A stretch of DNA of 64,000 bases from Anaerolineales bacterium (GTDB lineage Bacteria; Chloroflexota; Anaerolineae; Anaerolineales; Villigracilaceae), in contig JACZJC010000049.1 of NCBI GenBank assembly GCA_014860745.1, forward strand, positions 1 to 64,000. Reading direction: 5' to 3'. The position numbers and the translations under genes are program-made. The first letter of the stretch is position 1. Each line of letters begins with the position of its first letter. The notes under the pieces were generated by a model. The model did no database searches, had not been told where the DNA came from, and saw only the letters and a list, made by a program, of their open reading frames with translations. This document shows positions 48,350 through 56,440 of this stretch, in pieces.

Positions 48350-49309
48350 TTACTTCTTCTCTTCCTCAACCTCAACCTTCGTTTCCACCTTCTTCTTGTT
48401 CCCGCGCAATTTTCTAAACACGGCGCGGACACCGATGAAGATCAAGTACAGCGGAATACCGACGGTGACCCACACAGGCAGGGTGTAGATGACGAAACGG
48501 ATGACGAAGTTCACGAAATCCTGGTAGAAGTAGATCAAATCCTGCACGGCATCCTTTGCAACACCCTGCGGTTCCCATCCGCCGATCTCGATGGGTTGTT
48601 CTTTTTCCTCGGCAATAATGCGGACGGTGATCGCGGAAAGAGCGGCCGCCTCTTCATAATATTTCATCTGGCCTTTGACGATCTCGATCTGCTCGCGATA
48701 ATACACAAGCTGGTTGAAGATATTCACCACATCCTCTGTCTCGGTGGCGGTTTCCATGATGCGGCTCAATTGTTCTTCTGCGGCTTCATAGTTGGCGAGA
48801 CGTGATTTCAGGTCCACATATTCGGCGGTGACATCCTGTCCGGAGCGATTCTCGTTCTGGATTTCGACCACATCCTTCTTGATCTGTTCCAGCGCTTCAT
48901 CCAGTTTTTCGGCTGGCACGCGGATGACCACCTGCGCCTCGGGTACTTCGACATAATTGTTGTTGAAGCTTTGGTAAAGGTTCGACGAAACCACAAACCC
49001 GCCCATCTGCTCTGCCATGATCTGGATATTCTTCATGCGGCCTTCCACATCAGCGACCACGATGGAAATATCCGCGTTCTGGATGACGATGCGTTCAACA
49101 GCCGACGCTTCTCCGCCGCCCCCGGAGCTGGCTGGAGCTTCCTGGGCAGTCATAAACCCGGCGGTGGGCGCCGGCGCGGCGGCGTATAACTCCGGCTGGA
49201 TTCCGTCCGCAACATAGACTTCAGTGGCTTGCGATGCACGGGAACTGCCGCATGCGGCGAGGAACAATGCGGCGATGACAATCAAACTGAATGGCAATAT
49301 CTTTTTCAT
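48350..49309 (-). CDS. DUF4349 lipoprotein
   Basis: 319 aa. The signal peptide ends in the lipobox LAAC (near residue 20), followed by a low-complexity linker with a short Gly run. The DUF4349 domain has IVIQNADISIVVADVEGRMKNIQIMAEQMGGFVVSS (from about residue 72) and the coiled coil DVTAEYVDLKSRLANYEAAEEQL. A membrane helix (FVIYTLPVWVTVGIPLYLIFIGV) and a basic/acidic tail follow. The function of DUF4349 is unknown; the layout is an extracytoplasmic coiled-coil protein held at both ends. Confidence 0.88.
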   Translation of the reverse strand: MKKILPFSLIVIAALFLAACGSSRASQATEVYVADGIQPELYAAAPAPTAGFMTAQEAPASSGGGGEASAVERIVIQNADISIVVADVEGRMKNIQIMAEQMGGFVVSSNLYQSFNNNYVEVPEAQVVIRVPAEKLDEALEQIKKDVVEIQNENRSGQDVTAEYVDLKSRLANYEAAEEQLSRIMETATETEDVVNIFNQLVYYREQIEIVKGQMKYYEEAAALSAITVRIIAEEKEQPIEIGGWEPQGVAKDAVQDLIYFYQDFVNFVIRFVIYTLPVWVTVGIPLYLIFIGVRAVFRKLRGNKKKVETKVEVEEEKK

Positions 49310-49448
49310 GATTTCTTCTCCTTATTTCTCTTTGGCGAATTCTCCACCCGTTTGACGAAGGTGCTCAATAAATAGTTCCCAATTTAGACGATTGACGGTG
49401 GACCGTAAGCAATTTCCACGGTCTATCGTCCGCGGTCTACCGTCTCTT

Positions 49449-50180
49449 TTACCATCCCTCCGCAATGCGGACAGCATGTTTTTCGGGCAGTCCCGCCGCG
49501 CGGATGCGCTCCTGCACTTCGGCAAAATTGTATGCCGCGCGGCGCGGAGTCCACGTGCGGGCATCGGAGTCGTAAATGGCATAGGCCGCGCGCGGGTCGC
49601 GGTCGCGCGGCTGGCCGACTGAGCCCGGGTTCAGAATCAGCTTCGGATGGATGGAGACCACCTCATTCGGTCTCACATGTTCGAGGGTCACACGGTCCTT
49701 TTCCACATCGAGCGCGAACATGCACTGAATGTGCGAATGTCCCACAAAACAGGCCGGCGTATCGAAATGGTCGAAGTTGAGCCGCGCCGAAAGGGTGTTC
49801 AAAATATATTCCCACAACGGGTCGCGCGGACTGCCATGCGCCAGCGTCACCTCGCCGCGCACTTTTGTTTTCGTCGGCAGCGAACGCATGAAATCCATAT
49901 TACTGGCGGATATAACTTTTTCGTGATGCATCAGGGATTTTCGCGCGTCGCCATTGAAAGTTTCGAGCGGCATCCTGCCGATGACAGCCACATCATGGTT
50001 GCCCAGCAGGCAGATGAGGTTTTTTATATCGCGCACCTCCTCCACCACGGCGTTGGGGTCGGGGCCGTAGCCCACCAGGTCGCCGAGGCACCAGGTCTCA
50101 TCCACATTTCCGGCATCCTTCAAAACCGCTTCGAGCGCGGTGTAATTAGCATGAATATCCGACATAACTAAAATACGCAT
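49449..50180 (-). CDS. Calcineurin-like metallophosphoesterase (YfcE/MJ0936-like)
   Basis: 243 aa from ATG 50180, directly after the coaBC stop. Metal ligands are visible in order: MSDIHANYTAL (Asp, His), CLGDLVGYGPDP (GDxxxxG), LLGNHDVAV (GNHD), LAHGSPRDPLWEY (GH-type) and FVGHSHIQC (GHSH). The end ILNPGSVGQPRDRDPRAAYAIYD is typical of the YfcE-like phosphodiesterase branch. It probably hydrolyses a phosphodiester in a small molecule. It is cotranscribed with coaBC. Confidence 0.86.
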   Translation of the reverse strand: MRILVMSDIHANYTALEAVLKDAGNVDETWCLGDLVGYGPDPNAVVEEVRDIKNLICLLGNHDVAVIGRMPLETFNGDARKSLMHHEKVISASNMDFMRSLPTKTKVRGEVTLAHGSPRDPLWEYILNTLSARLNFDHFDTPACFVGHSHIQCMFALDVEKDRVTLEHVRPNEVVSIHPKLILNPGSVGQPRDRDPRAAYAIYDSDARTWTPRRAAYNFAEVQERIRAAGLPEKHAVRIAEGW

Positions 50181-50181
50181 A

Positions 50182-51387
50182 TCACTCCAACAGCCTTGCA
50201 ATGTGTTCGATGATTTTTTCAGCCGCTTCGGTCTTGCTCATCAACGACAGGGTTTCCTTCGAACCGTCTGCAAACAACAACGTGATTCGATTCGTATCCG
50301 TTCCAAAGCCCGCATCGCTTGCGGAGATGTCATTGGCGGCGATGAAATCCAATCCCTTGGATTTTAACTTCTCTTCCGCGTTTTCAAGCAGAGATTGACT
50401 CTCCGCCGCAAATCCCGCGGTCACTTTGAAACGCCTCTTTTTTCCGCCGAGGGTTGACAGGGTTCCAAGGACATCGGGCGCCGCTTCGAGTTCGATCTGC
50501 GGAATGCCGTCCCGTTTTTTCATTTTTTCCCTGGCAACCTGCGTTGGGCGGAAATCCGCTGCCGCAGCCGCCATTACCAATGCATCTGCGGATTCGCTTA
50601 TCAGGACATCGAGCATTTCCTGCACGCTCTTCACATCGACGACTTTTGCGCCGACAGGCGGAGTCAACGCGGTGGGGGTGGTGACCAGTAAAACTTCCGC
50701 GCCTGCATCGAGTGCGGCTTGCGCGAGGGCATAACCCTGTTTTCCTGATGATCGGTTCGTAATCACGCGGACGGGGTCAATGGCTTCCTGAGTTCCGCCC
50801 GCTGTGACGATGATTTTTTTGCCAGCCAGTTTTCCCTTTTTCCCAAGTGCCAGGCGGATGTGACCCAGCACTTCCATTGGCTCGATCATGCGGCCTTTGC
50901 CGGAAAGACCCGAAGCGAGGTGTCCGCTTGCAGGACCGGCAACCAGCGCGCCGCGGGAAAGAAGCGTGGATAAATTTTGCTGCGTGGCGGAGTGGTCGAA
51001 CATCCCGCCGTCCATCGCAGGCGCGATCAAAATCGGGCAGGTCGCTGCAAGGGCAGTGACAGTCAATAAGTTATCCGCGATGCCGTGTGCGAGTTTTGCC
51101 ATTGTGTCGGCGGTGCAGGGCGCAATGACAAGCAGATCCGCGGTTTTGCCAAAACTGATATGCAGAATATGGGCTTCATCACCCCAGAGGTCTTTGTCGG
51201 TGTACGCGCGTCGCCCGGTGACCGATTGAAAAGTAAGCGGTGAAACGAATTTCTCCCCCGCGCCCGTCAGGATCACATCTACTTGCGCGCCGGCCTGTGC
51301 CAGCTTGGAGGCCAGGTCAGCTGCTTTGTAAGCCGCAATAGACCCTGTGACGCCAAGAAGGATGTGCTTACTTGAAAGGATGGACAT
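50182..51387 (-). CDS. coaBC: Bifunctional phosphopantothenoylcysteine decarboxylase/synthetase
   Basis: 401 aa from ATG 51387 (MSILSSKHILLGVTGSIAAYKAADL). The N-terminal CoaC flavoprotein domain has the active-site His in AHILHISFGKTADLLVIAPCTADTMAKLAHGIADNLL and the APAMDGGMF substrate loop. The C-terminal CoaB domain starts near residue 185 with IIVTAGGTQEAIDPVRVITNRSSGKQGYALA, then AAAADFRP. It makes 4'-phosphopantetheine from 4'-phosphopantothenate and cysteine for coenzyme A. It is divergent from the aro operon leader. Confidence 0.94.
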   Translation of the reverse strand: MSILSSKHILLGVTGSIAAYKAADLASKLAQAGAQVDVILTGAGEKFVSPLTFQSVTGRRAYTDKDLWGDEAHILHISFGKTADLLVIAPCTADTMAKLAHGIADNLLTVTALAATCPILIAPAMDGGMFDHSATQQNLSTLLSRGALVAGPASGHLASGLSGKGRMIEPMEVLGHIRLALGKKGKLAGKKIIVTAGGTQEAIDPVRVITNRSSGKQGYALAQAALDAGAEVLLVTTPTALTPPVGAKVVDVKSVQEMLDVLISESADALVMAAAAADFRPTQVAREKMKKRDGIPQIELEAAPDVLGTLSTLGGKKRRFKVTAGFAAESQSLLENAEEKLKSKGLDFIAANDISASDAGFGTDTNRITLLFADGSKETLSLMSKTEAAEKIIEHIARLLE

Positions 51388-51485
51388 ATCAAGTTGATTA
51401 TACTTCCAACGCAAAACAAAACCATGAGCGAAATTCCGTTTTTTGTCCATAAATCCGTATAGAGTCTGTTTACAAATTTTCCCCC

Positions 51486-51514
51486 TTGACGCATCTGCAT
51501 GACGGGCATAGAAT
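51486..51514 (+). promoter_or_regulatory. Sigma70-type promoter of the aro operon
   Basis: TTGACG (51486-51491), a 17-base spacer and TAGAAT (51509-51514) make the best promoter in the window. Transcription should start around 51520-51523, only a few bases before the leader-peptide ATG at 51525. Confidence 0.78.
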
Positions 51515-51524
51515 AGCGCCCAAC

Positions 51525-51602
51525 ATGCTTAAGTCTGCCCGTTGGTTTGCGTTTTATTTTTATTACGGTTTCCGAGGTTCGGTTGCCGTTGGTGGCGCTT
51601 AA
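51525..51602 (+). CDS. Aromatic-rich leader peptide of the aro operon (not in the ORF track)
   Basis: 25 codons plus TAA: MLKSARWFAFYFYYGFRGSV and AVGGA. Residues 7-16 contain one Trp, four Phe and three Tyr, eight aromatics in ten residues. This is the hallmark of attenuation leader peptides such as PheL or TrpL, in which ribosome stalling on scarce aminoacyl-tRNA controls a downstream hairpin. The ATG lies 11 bases after the -10 box, so the mRNA is nearly leaderless and has no ribosome site. The peptide ends 29 bases before a strong terminator hairpin and 107 bases before aroH. The mixture of Trp, Phe and Tyr would report on all three end products at once. Confidence 0.82.
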   Translation: MLKSARWFAFYFYYGFRGSVAVGGA

Positions 51603-51630
51603 GTAAACAGAGAATCAAACCTGTTCACGT

Positions 51631-51667
51631 AAAAGAGCGAGACCACGCGGTCTCGCTCTTTTTTATT
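51631..51667 (+). terminator. Attenuator terminator of the aro operon
   Basis: AAAAGAGCGAGACC-ACGC-GGTCTCGCTCTTTTTT, a 14-base stem with T6, lies between the leader peptide and aroH. A preceding weak pair AACAG...CTGTT (51605-51624 region) might belong to the competing structure. Its place between promoter and first gene makes it an attenuator rather than an operon end. Confidence 0.8.
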
Positions 51668-51709
51668 ATCTCGCAGGGGCGACCCTGCAACAATGAGGAG
51701 AATTTATTT

Positions 51710-52081
51710 ATGCCAATCCGAGGAATCCGCGGCGCGACCACTGTCCCCGCAGATGAGCAAGACCTGATCCTGGAAGCCACGCGCGAACTGCTCGAGGCTA
51801 TTCTTGCCGAAAACGACGATATGCGTCCCGAAGACATCGCCAGCGCGGTCTTCACCGTTACCGACGATCTCGCCGCCACCTTTCCCGCGCAAGCGGCAAG
51901 ACAAATGGGCTGGGGACTCGTCCCCATGCTGTGCGCGCGCGAGATCCCCGTGCCGGACAGTCTGCCGCGCGTCGTTCGCGTGCTGGTGCATTGGAACACG
52001 GAAATACCGCAGGACGAGATCACCCACGTCTATTTGCGGGACGCAGTCAGGTTGAGACCCGATCTGGTCTCGGCGCAGTAA
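51710..52081 (+). CDS. aroH: Monofunctional chorismate mutase, AroH type
   Basis: 123 aa from ATG 51710, which has GAGGAG before it; the ORF-track extension runs through the attenuator. It matches the small trimeric AroH fold: IRGIRGATTVPADEQDLILEATRELLEAIL at the N-terminus with the active-site Arg, then SAVFTVTDDLAATFPAQAARQMGW. CAREIPVPDSLPRVVRVLVHWNT contains the second catalytic Arg. It rearranges chorismate to prephenate, the branch to Tyr and Phe. It is the first gene of the aro operon. Confidence 0.92.
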   Translation: MPIRGIRGATTVPADEQDLILEATRELLEAILAENDDMRPEDIASAVFTVTDDLAATFPAQAARQMGWGLVPMLCAREIPVPDSLPRVVRVLVHWNTEIPQDEITHVYLRDAVRLRPDLVSAQ

Positions 52082-52092
52082 AATCCATGTAC

Positions 52093-52132
52093 CGGTGGTT
52101 GAGTGCGCCGAAGGCGCGTATCGAAACCACCA
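52093..52132 (+). repeat. GGTGGTCGAGTAG palindromic repeat, unit 3a
   Basis: GGTGGTTGAGTGCGCC-GAA-GGCGCGTATCGAAACCACC between aroH and aroF; pairs with unit 3b. Confidence 0.7.
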
Positions 52133-52165
52133 AGTAACAGGTAAACATAAAATATCTTATAAACA

Positions 52166-52213
52166 TGTGGTCTCGATATGACACTCGCTACGCTCGTGTC
52201 TACTCGACCACCG
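52166..52213 (-). repeat. GGTGGTCGAGTAG palindromic repeat, unit 3b
   Basis: TGTGGTCTCGATATGACACTCGCTACGCTCGTGTCTACTCGACCACC, opposite orientation to unit 3a. It ends 16 bases before the aroF start. Confidence 0.7.
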
Positions 52214-52229
52214 AAAATAGGAGAACAGA

Positions 52230-53276
52230 ATGATCATCGTAATGAAACCCAACTACACCCCCCAGCAGCTGGAGGGGGTCATCTCTTCAGTCAAGGCGCA
52301 CGGACTGACTCCCCACATCACCTATGGGGTGGAGACCGCCATCATCGCCGCGGTCGGCGAGTTCCATGTCACATCGCTGGACCCGTTTGAAGTCCTGGAA
52401 GGAGTCGAAAGCGTGAAACGAATATCACAGCCGTTCAAACTTGGCTCGCGCCAGGCGCATCCTGAAAATTCCATCTTCCCCATCGACGGTTTCACCATCG
52501 GCGGGAACGACATCGCCATCATCGCGGGACCTTGTTCGGTCGAGTCACGAAGCCAGATCCTCGAAACAGCCCATGCGGTGAGAGAAGCGGGTGCAAATGC
52601 GCTGCGCGGCGGAGTCTTCAAACCGCGCACGTCGCCCTATTCCTTCCAGGGGCTTGGAGAAGAAGGTCTCGAATATCTTGCCGAAGCCCGCGAACAGACG
52701 GGCATGCCCATCGTGGTCGAGATCATGTCGCAGACGCAGCTCGACGTTATGTTGAAATATGTGGATGTCTTCCAGGTGGGCGCGCGCAACATGCAGAACT
52801 TCAACCTTCTGCGCGCGCTTGGTGAAACGCGCAAAACGATTTTGCTCAAGCGCGGTTTGAGCGCGACCATCGAAGAATTGCTCATGTCCGCCGAATATCT
52901 TCTGGCGGGCGGCAACAAGCAGGTCGTTTTGTGCGAGCGCGGCATCCGCACCTTTGAAACCACCACGCGCAACACCACCGACATCAACGCCATTCCCGTG
53001 CTGAAAAAACTCACACACTTGCCTGTCATTCTCGACCCGTCCCACTCCACAGGTCACGCCGATTACGTAGCCGCTATCGCGCGCGCTGCCATTGCTGCAG
53101 GCGCCGACGGCCTCATCGTCGAAGTCCACCCTGAACCATCCAAAGCTGTTTCCGATGGCAAGCAATCGCTCAAGCCCGAAGCCTTTGCCGAGATGGTAAA
53201 ACAGATCAAAGCGATTGCCAAGATCATGGATCGCCGCGTCGCGCCCATCAAAAAGCCCGTCACTGCCGGCTGGTAA
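52230..53276 (+). CDS. aroF: 3-deoxy-7-phosphoheptulonate synthase (DAHP synthase, AroF/AroA-beta type)
   Basis: 348 aa. The N-terminal 70 residues are a ferredoxin-like regulatory domain (MIIVMKPNYTPQQLEGVISSVKAHG). The barrel carries IAIIAGPCSVESRSQILE (near residue 95, with the metal Cys), LRGGVFKPRTSPYSFQGLG (the KPRTSP signature) and LKRGLSATIEELLMSAEYLLAGG. VILDPSHSTGH is also present. It condenses PEP and erythrose 4-phosphate, the first step of the shikimate pathway. The N-terminal domain suggests feedback control by Tyr or Phe. The ribosome site is TAGGAGAA. Confidence 0.94.
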   Translation: MIIVMKPNYTPQQLEGVISSVKAHGLTPHITYGVETAIIAAVGEFHVTSLDPFEVLEGVESVKRISQPFKLGSRQAHPENSIFPIDGFTIGGNDIAIIAGPCSVESRSQILETAHAVREAGANALRGGVFKPRTSPYSFQGLGEEGLEYLAEAREQTGMPIVVEIMSQTQLDVMLKYVDVFQVGARNMQNFNLLRALGETRKTILLKRGLSATIEELLMSAEYLLAGGNKQVVLCERGIRTFETTTRNTTDINAIPVLKKLTHLPVILDPSHSTGHADYVAAIARAAIAAGADGLIVEVHPEPSKAVSDGKQSLKPEAFAEMVKQIKAIAKIMDRRVAPIKKPVTAGW

Positions 53277-53278
53277 TC

Positions 53279-54163
53279 ATGGAGGATGGCTTTTCGTTGA
53301 AGGATTCTTGCATTGGAATTATCGGACTGGGACTCATGGGCGGCTCGCTTGCCATGCGTCTCAAGGGAAAATGCGCCCGCCTGATCGGATTCGACTCGCA
53401 TCCTCCCACGCTCGAAATTGCTCTTTCCAAGGGAATCATTGACCACGCCGAAAGTGATTCTGCCAACTTCCCCGCCCAAGTCGACATCTTGATTCTCGCC
53501 ACCCCCGTCCCTTCCATCCTCGAAACCCTTCACCAAATTTCAATTACCAATCACCAATTACCAAAACACCCCTGCATCGTCATGGACATCGGCTCGACCA
53601 AAAGGGACATCCTGCAAGCCATGATTGCCCTGCCCGTAAACTTCGACCCCATTGGCGGGCATCCCATTTGCGGAAAAGAAAAACTCGGCCTGGAAAACGC
53701 CGATGTGAATTTGTATCAGAACGCCCCGTTCATCGTCACCCCGTTGGAACGAACGACGGAACGGGCAAAATCGGCTGTGGGACAAATCATCTCTGCCATC
53801 GCTGCGGACCTCGTTGAAATGTCCGCCAATGAACATGACCATATCCTCGCATCCACGAGCCACCTTCCGTTTTTGCTCTCCTCCGCTCTCGCCCATACCA
53901 CCCCGCAGGAATTCGCTCCCTTTATTGGGCCAGGCTTCCGCTCGACATCCCGTCTTGCAGGCACACCCGCCCACATGATGCTTGGAATTCTGAAATCGAA
54001 TCGGGACAATGTTCTGAATGCAATTCAATCCTTTCGTAATTCGCTCGATGAAATTGAAATCGTTCTTCGAGATGAAAAATATGCTGAATTGGAAAACCTG
54101 CTGAATCAGGCTTGCTCAAACTATTACTCCATCACAGACAATCCTCCGATACCCAGTCACTAA
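53279..54163 (+). CDS. tyrA: Prephenate dehydrogenase
   Basis: 294 aa. An N-terminal Rossmann fold with IGIIGLGLMGGSLAMRL (near residue 12) binds NAD(P). The family landmarks ILATPVPSILETL, VMDIGSTKRDI and IGGHPICGKEKLG follow, then the helical substrate part with STSHLPFLLSSALAH and GPGFRSTSRLAGT. It turns prephenate into 4-hydroxyphenylpyruvate for tyrosine. Between QI and KHPC the segment SITNHQLP comes from a three-unit heptamer repeat (53541-53561) that keeps the frame. It starts two bases after aroF. Confidence 0.92.
   Translation: MEDGFSLKDSCIGIIGLGLMGGSLAMRLKGKCARLIGFDSHPPTLEIALSKGIIDHAESDSANFPAQVDILILATPVPSILETLHQISITNHQLPKHPCIVMDIGSTKRDILQAMIALPVNFDPIGGHPICGKEKLGLENADVNLYQNAPFIVTPLERTTERAKSAVGQIISAIAADLVEMSANEHDHILASTSHLPFLLSSALAHTTPQEFAPFIGPGFRSTSRLAGTPAHMMLGILKSNRDNVLNAIQSFRNSLDEIEIVLRDEKYAELENLLNQACSNYYSITDNPPIPSH
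53541..53561 (+). repeat. Heptamer repeat inside tyrA
   Basis: CAATTAC-CAATCAC-CAATTAC: three 7-base units (21 bases, frame kept) in the coding sequence, the same unit as in aroE. Confidence 0.82.
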
Positions 54164-54180
54164 TTCTCTTTTGCACCCTC

Positions 54181-55461
54181 ATGCGAATCCTTCCGATCCA
54201 TCACCCTCTCAACGCCACTGTGCGCGTTCCTGGCTCCAAGTCGCTGACCAACCGTGCCTTGCTCATCGCCGCGCTCGCGGATGGAACCACGCACCTGACC
54301 AACGCCCTGTTCTCCGATGACTCGTGCTACTTCGCCAAAGCATTACATATTTTGGGGTTTGATGTTCAACTCGACGAGGCCAATCAAGAAATGACGGTCA
54401 CAGGCTTGGGCGGAAGAATCCCTGCGAAGAAAGCCGAACTCTTCATTGGCAATGCAGGTACGGCGGCGCGTTTTCTTTCTGCGTTCCTCACTCTTGGCAA
54501 TGGGGAATATCTTTTGGACGGCGATCCGCGCATGCGCGAACGTCCCATCGGCGATTTGGCTGCTTCACTCACTCAACTCGGCGCGAAATTGGAAACGACC
54601 AACAATTGTCCACCTGTGAAGGTTACGGCATCTGGCTTACGCGGCGGTAAAACAACAATGGCAGGTGACATTTCATCTCAATTCCTGTCCGCCCTTTTGA
54701 TGGTCGCTCCATACGCGCAAAGCCCAATTGAATTCGTCCTTTCCACTGAACTCAATTCCAAACCTTACGTGGACATGACCATCGCCATCATGAAAGACTT
54801 TGGCGTGGAAATTGAACGTCGCGGTAACGAACACTTCACTATCCGTCCCTCTTTCTTCTTTCCTCTTTCTTCTTATTCAATCGAATCTGACGCATCCGCC
54901 GCCGCCTACTTCTTCGCCGCGCCTGCCATTTGCGGCGGGACGGTAAAAGTGGAAAATATCTCGCGTAACTCCGTGCAAGGCGATATCCGCTTTTTGGATG
55001 TGCTTCAAAAAATGGGCTGTGTTGTTACAGAATCTGGCAACTCGATCACGGTCCATCGCCCGCAGGGATCGTCCATCGTCGGAATTGATGTGGACATGCG
55101 CGACATCCCCGACACCGCCCAAACCCTCGCCGCCATCGCCCCCTTTGCTGGTTCATCGACCCGCATTCGCGGCATCGCCTCTGCGCGTGTGAAGGAGACC
55201 GACCGAATCCACGCTACCTGCACAGAATTGGCGCGGCTCGGCGTCCGTGTGGAAGAAGCTGATGATGGAATGACCATCCATCCCGTAGAAAAGATGCGTC
55301 CTGCCGCCATCCAGACCTATAACGATCATCGCATGGCAATGGCATTCTCCCTCATCGGTCTGCGCTTCGACGGCGTCACCATCGAAAACCCAGCCTGTGT
55401 TTCCAAGACCTTTCCAAATTTCTTTGAAGTCCTTGACCAATTGAGCAAGCACCCTGCATGA
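54181..55461 (+). CDS. aroA: 3-phosphoshikimate 1-carboxyvinyltransferase (EPSP synthase)
   Basis: 426 aa from ATG 54181. The signature VRVPGSKSLTNRALLIAALADGTT (near residue 15) has the Lys and Arg that bind shikimate 3-phosphate. LFIGNAGTAARFLSAFLTLG (near 88) is the PEP-binding segment. DPRMRERPIGDL, YNDHRMAMAFSLIGL and the catalytic Asp/Lys positions in the second half are present. It transfers enolpyruvate to shikimate 3-phosphate. The stretch PSFFFPLSSYS near residue 225 is encoded by a four-unit heptamer repeat (54849-54876). Its stop overlaps the aroE start (ATGA). Confidence 0.93.
   Translation: MRILPIHHPLNATVRVPGSKSLTNRALLIAALADGTTHLTNALFSDDSCYFAKALHILGFDVQLDEANQEMTVTGLGGRIPAKKAELFIGNAGTAARFLSAFLTLGNGEYLLDGDPRMRERPIGDLAASLTQLGAKLETTNNCPPVKVTASGLRGGKTTMAGDISSQFLSALLMVAPYAQSPIEFVLSTELNSKPYVDMTIAIMKDFGVEIERRGNEHFTIRPSFFFPLSSYSIESDASAAAYFFAAPAICGGTVKVENISRNSVQGDIRFLDVLQKMGCVVTESGNSITVHRPQGSSIVGIDVDMRDIPDTAQTLAAIAPFAGSSTRIRGIASARVKETDRIHATCTELARLGVRVEEADDGMTIHPVEKMRPAAIQTYNDHRMAMAFSLIGLRFDGVTIENPACVSKTFPNFFEVLDQLSKHPA
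54849..54876 (+). repeat. Heptamer repeat inside aroA
   Basis: CTCTTTC-TTCTTTC-CTCTTTC-TTCTTAT: four pyrimidine-rich 7-base units giving the peptide SFFFPLSSYS. Confidence 0.75.
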
Positions 55462-56363
55462 ACTCAACCAATTACCAATTGCCAATTACCAATTACCAAC
55501 TGGGCTTGATCGGCCACTCCCTCGGCCACTCCCTCTCGCCCAAGATCCACACTGCTGCCCTCAACGCCTGCAACTTGCAAGGAACCTATTCCCTATTCCC
55601 CGTTCACCCCGGCGACAAACAGGGATTGAAGGATTTGCTTGCTCGTGTCCGCGCTGGTGAGTTGCACGGACTCAACGTCACCATTCCGCACAAACAGAAT
55701 GTCATTGAGTTAATGGACGGACTCACGCCCACCGCCCAAGCCATCGGAGCAGTCAACACGATCTATTTGCGTGAAGATAAATTGATCGGTGGCAATACCG
55801 ACGCGCCAGGTTTTTTATCGGACTTGAAGAGGTATATGGCAGAGTCCCCCTCTCCCCAAATGGGAGAGGGGCTAGGGGTGAGGGGGAAATCAGCATTGGT
55901 GTTGGGAGCAGGCGGTTCAGCACGGGCGGTTGTCTACGCCCTTCTCAACGACGGTTGGAATGTAACAATCTCATCCCGCCGACTTGAACAAGCCCAAGAA
56001 CTTGCTAAATCCTTCCCCGATTACCAACCTGCCCTAAGCATAGCCGAAGAGGTACCAATTACCAATTTCACCAACTTTCCACTTTCCACTTTCCACTTGA
56101 TCGTCAACACCACACCTCTCGGCATGGCACCCAATACAGATCAATCGCCCCTGCCCGAAAATCTGTCACTACCTTCCAATGCTTTTGTGTATGATCTTGT
56201 TTACAATCCAAGAGAAACGAAACTTGTCAAATTAGCCCGCGCGCAGGGACTGTCCGCAACCACTGGACTTGGCATGTTGATCGAACAAGCCGCCCTCGCC
56301 TTCGAAATCTGGACAGGTCACAACCCGCCGCGCGAAACTATGTTTCAAAGCGTTGATCAATAA
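55458..56363 (+). CDS. aroE: Shikimate dehydrogenase (NADP)
   Basis: 301 aa, a little longer than the usual ~275. LGLIGHSLGHSLSPKIHTAAL holds the shikimate-binding Ser pair (normally near residue 14; here 25-28). LNVTIPHKQNVI has the catalytic Lys, GAVNTIY and GNTDAPGF the Asp, and LVLGAGGSARAVVYAL the NADP loop. The extra length is explained by three repeat-derived segments: NYQLPITNYQLG at the N-terminus (heptamers), SPSPQMGEGLGVRGK before the NADP loop (palindromic element) and PITNFTNFPLSTFH (heptamers). It reduces 3-dehydroshikimate to shikimate. Confidence 0.93.
   Translation: MNSTNYQLPITNYQLGLIGHSLGHSLSPKIHTAALNACNLQGTYSLFPVHPGDKQGLKDLLARVRAGELHGLNVTIPHKQNVIELMDGLTPTAQAIGAVNTIYLREDKLIGGNTDAPGFLSDLKRYMAESPSPQMGEGLGVRGKSALVLGAGGSARAVVYALLNDGWNVTISSRRLEQAQELAKSFPDYQPALSIAEEVPITNFTNFPLSTFHLIVNTTPLGMAPNTDQSPLPENLSLPSNAFVYDLVYNPRETKLVKLARAQGLSATTGLGMLIEQAALAFEIWTGHNPPRETMFQSVDQ
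55469..55496 (+). repeat. Heptamer repeat at the aroE N-terminus
   Basis: CAATTAC-CAATTGC-CAATTAC-CAATTAC, four units directly after the start codon region. Confidence 0.85.
55845..55886. repeat. Palindromic micro-element inside aroE
   Basis: CCCCCTCTCCC...GGGAGAGGGGCTAGGGGTGAGGGGG, in frame, encoding SPSPQMGEGLGVRG. A related element is inside aroKB at 57968-58015. Confidence 0.75.
56056..56097 (+). repeat. Second heptamer repeat inside aroE
   Basis: CAATTAC-CAATTTC-ACCAACT-TTCCACT-TTCCACT-TTCCACT: six 7-base units (42 bases) changing from one unit sequence to another, frame kept. Confidence 0.82.
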
Positions 56364-56404
56364 TTATTTCTTCTTTCATCTTTCCTTCACACGGATAAAT
56401 TTTT

Positions 56405-56432
56405 CACTTACTACTTATCACTTTCCACTTGG
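56405..56432 (+). repeat. Heptamer repeat carrying up to the aroC ribosome site
   Basis: CACTTAC-TACTTAT-CACTTTC-CACTTGG: four units. The last bases run into GGAG (56431-56434), the aroC ribosome site. Confidence 0.68.
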
Positions 56433-56440
56433 AGACCCAC

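Noticed and set aside
51388-51709. T-box or riboswitch before aroH
   Set aside because: No T-box consensus (TGGNACC) or known aptamer pattern; the aromatic leader ORF plus terminator explains the region better.
52545-53165. 206-aa minus-strand ORF opposite aroF
   Set aside because: Antisense shadow of a conserved enzyme gene; no ribosome site or family match.
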